Part shown: piece after piece, positions 56,920-64,000 of the stretch
Numbering within the stretch: the stretch's first letter is position 1
Layout of the letters: the number at the start of each line of letters is the position of its first letter
Assembly (NCBI GenBank): GCA_029964075.1
Contig: CM057147.1
Location: 20,233,513 to 20,297,512, forward strand
Length of the DNA stretch: 64,000 nucleotides
Origin: Patiria pectinifera
Lineage: Eukaryota; Echinodermata; Asteroidea; Valvatida; Asterinidae
Direction: 5' to 3'
Translations under genes and position numbers: made by a program
The notes under the pieces: model-generated
The model's database searches: none
What the model saw: only the letters and a program-made list of their open reading frames with translations
What the model was told of the DNA's origin: nothing

Positions 56920-58075
56920 CTAACCATGTTTTTAACAAAATTTATGTGTAACATGGTGCACAACTTCAAAACAAAAAGAAACAAAAATTTAATACCACTT
57001 GATAAAAGAAGTCATTATTGGAAGTCCTCCCCCCCCCCCCCGGCCCCTTTCGCATGAAACACCTCATAGTTAGGTTTGAATGACGAAGATCTGAATTCCT
57101 ATCAGTGAGAACTTTTTCTATTGTTAAAGCTGTAATAAGAAATGTTTGTTGTGCGGTGTATGAACATATGAAGAGTTCATTTCCCAAATGCGATATATGT
57201 ATGCCATTGTCTTCCCTTTGAGAATCCTACTCTCCCCTGGCTGCCTAAAAGCAGTTATAACAGTTGTTATAGGGTATCCCTCCAAAAACGCATCAGTTAC
57301 AAAAATTGTGATTATGAACAATCAAAAAACTTTGATGATATAAACTTTGGTAGTGTATAGTGCACTTGACCATAAGCTTTGATTGGATACCATTTGCAAT
57401 TTATGTTCTTTCAGGTTGGCTGAGCAATATGATAAAATGGAAATTGCCGCATTTGGACACGTGGAAGGATTTGGAGAATAGGCAAAAAGACTTCCAAATT
57501 ACTGTTGATATGAGGCAGTGTCATGAAGTCTGTCTTCTTTAGACATTTTTAAAGAGTGATAAAATTTAAGATTCAATCAAATTTTTTGTTTCTGTTGGAA
57601 GCAGCTTATTGATTTTGATGTTAGATGTGAAATCCAGATAGCCAATGCTTCTAAAGTGCGGCAGTGGGCATTTCAGACTACTTTAGTCAGACAATGAATA
57701 CTCAGGCATATGGAAAGGGATCAACTTACCATTGGTGTCATATTGAAGCTAAATGCCCTAGCGCATCTTGCAGTACCAAATTTATATCATGACAATATTT
57801 CATTTTCCTACAATCCCATTTCAGTTTCCTAAAATCATAACTGTTGCATTTTGTAGGGGGCTCCCTGTTCACTTAAACTGAACTTCACAACGCAATAGAG
57901 CCAAAAAATTAAGGTTAGAAACGGCTGTTATACTGTTTTTATTCTAAGTTTTGTAACTGAGCAAAGTTACCACCTGCTATTATCGTTTTGATTTTTAATT
58001 CTGTCATTCAATATAATTACCCCATCAGCATCTGGGTCTGTATTGTATTGCAGTGTATTTATTCACTGAATAATA
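56920..58075. other. No gene recognised
   Basis: AT-rich, with a C13 run near 57030. Short frames only. Confidence 0.4.
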
Positions 58076-58080
58076 AATCA

Positions 58081-58528
58081 TAGGGTGCCTTCAAGTAGCT
58101 CACCGGGATCAACTCTGTAAAGGGAGACGTTAGCTATGACAGCCGGACTAATCGAAAATTCAACCATGGGCCATCACGATCCTCACGTGATGTCCGTACA
58201 AAATGCCCAAGTTGCAAAAGTAAAAAATGTTGGGCTGGAATTATAGCCCCTAAAGTTGAAATTAACTAAATAAATAATGACCCTTTTACTTGAAATAAGT
58301 TGATTTTTGGGTCCGCTCGAGATTTTCGCTGTCCAGCTGCCAAATTTGTTCGTTTCTTGAAATGAACAACACGTGCATGCATGTGACCTGTTTCCACCAC
58401 TGAGTTTGCTCCTTGAGCAGTTTCTGTGGTGGCTGACTCGAGACGTTGGAGAGAATTGAACGGCAAGGGGCTAACCTGAGACGTCGATCCGGGTGAGCTA
58501 CATGTACATTGTACTCGAACGTACCCTA
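58081..58528. mobile_element. ~450-bp inverted-repeat element (TAGGGTGCCTTCAAGT ends)
   Basis: TAGGGTGCCTTCAAGTAGCT...CACCGGGATCAAC...GGGAGACGTTAGC pairs with the right end reversed (TAGGGTACGTTCGAGTACAA...CACCCGGATCGACGTCTCAGG). TAGGGTGCGTTCGA-like ends are seen in some hAT elements, but no 8-bp duplication is visible. Confidence 0.65.
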
Positions 58529-58771
58529 AGAGTGCTAGGGCAGTTTTGGTGCTACAGTGAGAAACAGGCAGGGTAGGTTTGTGCGCTACAGTGACTATAA
58601 AGTTAAAATAAAATATGCAGGCCTGCACCAGGGATGGGTGTTAATACAAGTTTTACAAGTACCTTTGAAAAGTGTCATTTGAACAGCTAAATTATATTTT
58701 TGTTGTGTGATTTATGGCTTGCATACATTTTGCTTGCACAATGTAGGCCTAAGTCTTTACAATTTGCAATA

Positions 58772-59000
58772 ATTAGGTTTTGCCCTTCACCGACATATAA
58801 CCACTGTCTACTCGGTGTGTTACCCCCGAGTGAAAGTTAAACAATCTCTCGTGCTCGGTGGTCGAGTGGTAAGACGTCTGCTCAACAAAGCAGAAGGTTG
58901 TGGGTTCGATTCCCACCCGAGTGCTTTTGCTGACTTTCACTCGAGTTGAACACACTGAGTCTATACAATTTTTATACGTCGATAAAGGGCAAAACCTAAT
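58772..59000. mobile_element. 229-bp foldback element with tRNA-like core
   Basis: ATTAGGTTTTGCCCTT and AAGGGCAAAACCTAAT are exact inverted ends. Inner arms ACTCGGTGTGTT / AACACACTGAGT and GAGTGAAAGT / ACTTTCACTC also pair. The centre (58846-58926) reads like a tRNA: TGGTCGAGTGGTAAGAC D-arm, TCTGC-TCAACAA-GCAGA anticodon arm, and GTGGGTTCGATTCCCAC T-arm. Position 33 is C, not T, and the acceptor stem does not pair cleanly, so it is called a tRNA-derived sequence, not a tRNA gene. Confidence 0.75.
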
Positions 59001-59389
59001 ATTGATGCAAATTCCATCTTATGAATAGTCTTTACTACTTGATATGAACACTCCCCGATAGAAATGATACATGACACTCATTTGAAAATCCTCTGTACAG
59101 GCCTGGCATATCTTTTAAAAGTAAAGGCCTCATTGGCCTACCTGTAGGTTGGAAGTAACATGGCTCGATAGGATCATTTGCAAGTACTCAAACATTTGCC
59201 TTATGAAATAACCTGTTAAATAAAGGCACACATTTTGTTCGTGATCTTTAAAAGATGTGACACTTGAGCTGAAAAGTCAGCTATTTTATTTACATTTCTG
59301 TAATTGCAAATGATATATTGGCCTTTCAAGATAGCTTTTGCTATTGATTTAAATTTCTGTTGAAAAGCACTGATTATACAGTGCCCGTA

Positions 59390-59566
59390 ATTATAATAAA
59401 TAATGAATGTTTGTGAGTGCAATGGTAAGAATAATTTCATGAGGTGACAGATGAAATGTTCCATTACACAAGGCGAAGCTGAGTGGAATGGAGAATTTCA
59501 TCTGTCACCGAATGAAATTATTCTTTCCATTGCACGAACGTGAAAGATTCATTATTTGTATAATAT
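59390..59566. mobile_element. ~175-bp foldback element
   Basis: AATAATGAATGTTTGTGAGT-GCAATGGTAAGAATAATTTC-ATGAGGTGACAGATGAAATG pairs almost throughout with CATTTC...CATCTGTCACCGAATGAAAT-TATTCTTTCCATTGCACGAA-CGTGAAAGATTCATTATT in reverse. The loop AAGGCGAAGCTGAGTGGAAT shares GCTGAGTGG with the 15.8-kb foldback. Confidence 0.82.
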
Positions 59567-59569
59567 AAA

Positions 59570-60640
59570 ATATCCTGATGCAAATTCCATCAAAAGTCAA
59601 ATACTGACAAAGTGTAATTTTTCTAATGATGAATGGAAAGAGAGCCCACATGTTTGCAATTGTAGTGGCTTGGTGTAAGAGTATGGTCTTGTACTTGTAA
59701 CAGCCCTTAGGTATGTTGCAGTTAGAAGTGGATTGCACCAGAAATTCTGGTGTAAGGTTTACAGGACAAAAAGATAACAACAAAACTCTACAATGAAAAG
59801 TATGCTAACATAGTCTGCTTTTACAAATATGTCTAAAAATAGGGAAACTGTTCAAACTATGTGTTGACCAGCTATATAGCTCAGCATGTCAATGCCGTGG
59901 TGTATTTACTCATGTGGGGCATTTACTGCTCAATATACATGGCACTCAAACACAAAGCTGAAGGTACCATGGAGCACTTGGTCTTGATAAAACACCACGC
60001 CCCACACCACAGGAGTCTTACAATATTGATCCAATTTCATACCAGAGGCCATCTGCCCATTCACTGCTTGTACACGTTATACCCTGATCAAAGCAGGGTA
60101 CATGTACACTGAAAATAAAAGTGAGATAGCATTGGCACGCAAGTCTTATTAAAGAGGGTGACCTCCTTGGTGTTAGCAAGATACAATTATTACACATTAT
60201 TGATGTGCAATGCCAAATCTGTATTTTATTGGCAAGATGGCTTTTGTGCCAATTGTAAGCCCCTTCTTCCTGCATCTTGGTGCCAAGACATGATATGACT
60301 GCGCGTTTATTTTGGTGTAAAGTAAAAACTGTACCTGGGTTAAAGCCAAATTTATCAGATTTATAAATAAATGCAAATGTGAACATGTATGATCTGGCAA
60401 GGATTCTAAAGAGTAATTTAATAAGCAGTGTATACAGCTGTGTCATTGCAATTGCTTCTTCAAGGAGTTTGGACCCTTCCCGTGCTGATCCCCAGGTCCA
60501 ACTGACTCAGTTGCATAATAAAGGGTCTCGATCTCCGGGTGACAAGTTTACAGTGCAGTGGAAACGATCATACCGGTAGGTGAACTTTGCGCCATCACTG
60601 ATCAACACGAGGCACTGATGCACGGTGGAATATTTGTCTC
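59570..60640. other. No gene recognised
   Basis: Short frames only. A segment near 60480-60560 (CTGACTCAGTTG...GGGTCTCGATC) shares the GGGTCTCGATC word with the tandem block downstream (minus strand). Confidence 0.4.
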
Positions 60641-61239
60641 CAAAGAAACACGCCAGAGCTCTTCATGTACAGTTTAAATTAGCAGGGAAACGACAGTGAC
60701 AGCTCATCAGATCCTGGTCCACTTTTACCAGTATTATGCAGCAGAACACCTGCAGTATTAGAAATCCAGGATAAGCCTTACTGGATGATATGCAAGAAAC
60801 TTGGCATAAAACACCTGCAGACTCAACTAGGCCTGAAATGATTGCAAATAGTGCAAGCTGGCCCTTGCTTACAGCTAAATGGGTAACTGTACATACGCCT
60901 AGTGAGATGGTTGTTTTTCTCTGAGCTGTCACATCGGTAATCCTGCCGAAACGCACTAACGATAAAACAGATAAGCATCTACATGTAGTTGGGCTGTTAA
61001 GATGTCTGTATCCTTGGATACTACAAAGCCAGAGATGATGTAAATCGGAGCTGTGCTTGCACATCAGAGATTCTGCCATTGCCGTGGCTCAATAGAAACT
61101 GTACATGGACGTGTTTTCCTGAGCTGTAGAGATGCTGCAGAGACTCTGCTTAAAGCTGGAACTTTGCAGCAGAACATGGATGAATACCTGCATATCGATG
61201 GTTTTGTTCGGATAATGTTTTCTGAGCTCGTTTGCATGG

Positions 61240-61985
61240 CAGTGACTTGGCTCATTATCCTCAAGTATTGCAGCGGGACATCTGATACAGCAGCTTTGTG
61301 TATGTCCTGGGTTAGTTTGAGCTGTGGGTCACTCTGCATAAATCCGCCGAACCTGAAACTTTGCAGCAGGACTTGGTAAAGATGATCAAGGATTCAGCTC
61401 TGATAGTGATTTTTTCTGATGAGTTCTTCAGCATTACAGAGACTCAACTAGATCGAGACCCTTAAGCAATGCAGTGGCACTTGGCATAAAGGCGAGATGC
61501 TTGTAATTAGCACAGAGTTTAAAAGAGGAGGTGCCTGATCCTTGGAATAACCCAACATCAGGGTGACAGTGGGGTATCAGTATCTGGCTGTCGGTGAAGG
61601 CAGTGACTCGGCTCATTATCCTCAAGTATTGCAGCGGGACATCTGATCATGGAGGAAGGAATTACAGCAGCTTCGTGTATGTCCTGGGTTAGTTTGAGCT
61701 GTGGGTCACTCTGCAGAAATCCGCCGAACCTGAAACTTTGCAGCAGGACTTGGCATAGATGATCAAGGAATCAGATCTGATAGTGATATTTTCTGATGAA
61801 CTCTTCAGCATTACAGAGACTCGGCTGGATCGAGACCCTTAAACAATGCAGTGACACTTGGCATAAAGGCAAGATGCTTGTAATTAGCACAGAGTTTAAA
61901 AGAGGAGGTGCCTGATCCTTGGAATAACCCAACATCAGGGTGACAGTAGGGTAACAGTATCTGGCTATCGGTGAAGGCGTAATCC
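61240..61985. repeat. ~361-bp tandem duplication
   Basis: CAGTGACT(T/C)GGCTCATTATCC starts at 61240 and 61601. GCAGCGGGACATCTGAT, GTCCTGGGTTAGTTTGAGCT, GCAGCAGGACTTGG, GCATTACAGAGACTC and GGAATAACCCAACATCAGGG occur in both copies in the same order. A minus frame, SSFKLCANYKHLAFMPS..., is preserved in both. No family is recognised. Confidence 0.88.
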
Positions 61986-62309
61986 ATACTGTCATTTGAG
62001 ACTGAAGTATCACATGATATATGCATAATTCATTGGTTGTTTTATTAAAACGAAAAACTTAGATTCTCAAAAGTGACAGTTTAATATTTGATCCAGCAAC
62101 ATTTAAATGTACTGCTGTTTTTATGCTTTATGAAACAGCATTTAAAAGCTGTTATAATTTTAGCAATTGTATACTTATGTGGTTACTTTTCATTGATGAA
62201 TTCTTTTTAATTGATACTTTACGTAGTGGTGACTTTTGATGGAAATTGCGTCAGGTTGGTGTAATTTTAATGTAAGGTTTTTCAGAATGACATGATTTCT
62301 CAATTTTAA

Positions 62310-62656
62310 CCCTCCTGCTGTTTCAACAGTCACAGACAGTAAAAAAATAATCCTCTTCCTCTGCCATGCTCTTTACACAAGCTAGTCACAAACAGTCAGA
62401 TCATATTTCAAGCAAGCTAGCATGTGACTAGTCAAACTCAGTCATCAGGCAACAGCAGGCAGGAAATAGGCACAGCTGTCTTATCAATCATCTACAGTTA
62501 AAGCATAGCTGTATCAAGTTATATAAACAGTCATAGCCAGTTAACCCTGCTTTATGTGGGCTGGGAGGCTGGATTCGTAAACTGTTGAAAACAGTCACTT
62601 GTAAGAATTAGATTGAAAGGACAACTTTAAACAGAACTTAGGTTTGCAAAGGAGGG
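62310..62656. mobile_element. 347-bp piggyBac-like MITE with TTAA duplication
   Basis: Ends CCCTCCT and AGGAGGG with TTAA on both sides (62306-62309, 62657-62660). Subterminal GTTTCAACAGTCAC and AACTGTTGAAAACAGTCACT pair imperfectly. CCCT termini plus TTAA are typical of piggyBac. Confidence 0.72.
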
Positions 62657-63374
62657 TTAAATGTTGGGTTTTGCCAGAAATTGCCCTTCACTGATTACGG
62701 CAGTGGAGGGCAAAATCCAGTGAAATATTGGCTTAAATACATGTAGGTGTTCAGACCAAATGCCTTTGTAGAAACTAATTTGATGCATAAAAAGGGCATA
62801 AAAAGTACAGTATATTTAGCTGGATGGTGGTGGGGGAGGCCCCTGGCAGCATTTGATGGTCTCATAAAACAACAGTCTTTTAAAGAGCTTTTAAGATGCT
62901 TCAGACACCCCCCCCCCCCCGCCACAAAAAGCTATGCTACTGATTACATTCATACATGTACACTAATTTGTGTATTAATTAATTTCATTCACTTGTGCCT
63001 GCCAACCTACATGTACCTGAGATTCATGTTTGATTACAACCGATCTTTTTTTTCTCTGATTTTGGACTAAATATTCCTTTCAGTTTTAGTGGCAAACACA
63101 AGCAGAGGTGCTGGTTTGTTGTATATCCCAACCATAAAGCCAAGGCCACTAAAATGTGTGGGCTACAAACCATCTAGGAAGAACACAGAAAGACATAAAG
63201 TCATGGTGATTTTTTTTATTTAAGTACAGGCACAAAATGTCATGGCTCATGGAATTGAACATGAAAGTTCATCATGCCAATGTGGTTTGTGTTGCCTGTA
63301 AATGTGTTTTTTATGAATATGATGCCATTTTCTGCAACATTTTTGTGTGGTATGTGGAAATAAGGAATAGGCGC

Positions 63375-63445
63375 CCAATCCTCGGAATAACCCAACATCA
63401 GGGTGGCACTGGGGTATCTCCAGCTGTCGGTGAAGGCGTCGATGA
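63375..63445 (+). repeat. Third partial copy of the 61.2-kb duplication
   Basis: CCTCGGAATAACCCAACATC-AGGGTGGCACTGGGGTATC and GCTGTCGGTGAAGGCGT match the end of each 361-bp copy, about 1.4 kb away. Confidence 0.78.
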
Positions 63446-63710
63446 CCCTACACTTCGGTTTAGGAGCCTCTTGTTACATGACATGACTGTTTTTACTCTT
63501 CATTAAACTCATGCTTTTCATCTGTTGGTTAATTAAAGCTATACATGTACCGGTACCTTATTTGAAGGCAAAGTAAAGCCATATTTTTTTCTGACCGTGT
63601 ACCTCACTCGTTACAGTAGTGAGTTCAAGGGCTTTTAAAGTTAATGTTAGTTTTCTACAGTCTAGCATTTATTGATAAAGTGTGAATGGGGTTTACAATA
63701 AAAATTCTTT

Positions 63711-63799
63711 AAGTAATGAAAGCTAATCCTTCTTATGGATGTACATGTAAACTTGACATGTACATCCATAAGAGGGATTAGCCTTCATTACTTAAAAAA
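63711..63799. repeat. Near-perfect ~89-bp palindrome
   Basis: AAGTAATGAAAGCTAATCCT-TCTTATGGATGTACATGT and ACATGTACATCCATAAGAGG-GATTAGCCTTCATTACTT pair across a 7-nt centre. Confidence 0.9.
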
Positions 63800-63836
63800 T
63801 TAAATACCCAACCCTTTCATAGGCACTGAAGTGTCC

Positions 63837-63911
63837 AAAACTGCCATGCCTAATCACTGTAGTGTCCAAAACTGTCATGCCTAATATTAGGCATGGCAGT
63901 TTTGGACACTA
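63837..63911. repeat. GTGTCCAAAACTGCCATGCC palindrome with extra arm
   Basis: TAGTGTCCAAAACTGTCATG-CCTAATATTAGG-CATGGCAGTTTTGGACACTA is an almost perfect 52-bp palindrome; an additional copy of the left arm lies just upstream (63837-63858). Confidence 0.9.
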
Positions 63912-64000
63912 TAATTTTTCATTGATTACAAAATACACAATGTAGTACAAGTGCTGATGGAATTACACTTATTTAAAATTATAACCAGGAAGGAATGCAT

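Noticed and set aside
58846..58926. Functional tRNA gene (AAC anticodon)
   Set aside because: C at position 33, poor acceptor pairing and location in a foldback element argue for a tRNA-derived repeat.
1..64000. Ribosomal RNA genes, viral genomes or toxin genes
   Set aside because: I saw no rRNA-like blocks, capsid or envelope-type frames, or toxin motifs. Retroelement traces are decayed RT fragments only.

Overview
This window is eukaryotic genomic DNA. It has large introns, GT-AG splice sites, satellites and many short inverted-repeat transposons, and no bacterial features. Abundant TACATGTA-type palindromes, TTAGGG-like interstitial repeats, SINE- and Penelope-type retroelements and an animal-type ZW10 suggest a marine deuterostome invertebrate, probably an echinoderm. 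The taxon is inference.

The one well-supported gene is zw10 (centromere/kinetochore and ER-Golgi tethering protein) on the minus strand. I reconstructed 20 coding exons from 37539 down to the stop at 16613. Every junction is phase-consistent and each exon matches, in order, the ZW10 family as I recall human ZW10. A likely first exon carrying the ATG lies at 42015-42058; its junction is unresolved (20-nt microexon or one-base indel).

Layout. 1-8790: three near-identical ~2.69-kb higher-order repeats built from ~320-bp monomers, each with an internal array of a self-complementary 42-bp minisatellite. 8790-11330: a 205-bp satellite that is homogeneous in its centre and decayed at its edges, followed by a diverged ~320-bp monomer. 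12.4-15.4 kb: a THAP-like remnant, an orphan terminal exon, a local duplication and 34-bp and 92-bp minisatellites, one interrupted by a MITE with TAA duplication. 15.8-17.2 kb: a foldback element and a pair of tRNA-like inverted repeats around the zw10 3' end.

16.6-42.1 kb: zw10, with introns full of transposons. These include a 5.56-kb TTCGCGAA-rich inverted-repeat element whose end is 39 bp from a 3' splice site, a TTAA-flanked element 14 bp from a 5' splice site, five copies of a tRNA-headed SINE, an hAT-like MITE with an 8-bp duplication, and an inverted repeat with an internal empty-site comparison. 42.06-42.5 kb: possible bidirectional promoter, with a candidate first exon of an unknown gene on the plus strand.

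42.7-64 kb: no intact gene recognised. It holds decayed Penelope-like, Ty3/gypsy and non-LTR reverse transcriptase fragments, an (GCT)18 tract, several minisatellites, an interstitial telomere-like tract, a ~2-kb element carrying eight copies of a 14-bp motif, a piggyBac-like MITE, a tRNA-like foldback element and several near-perfect palindromes.

All calls were made by reading the sequence; no search or folding program was run.
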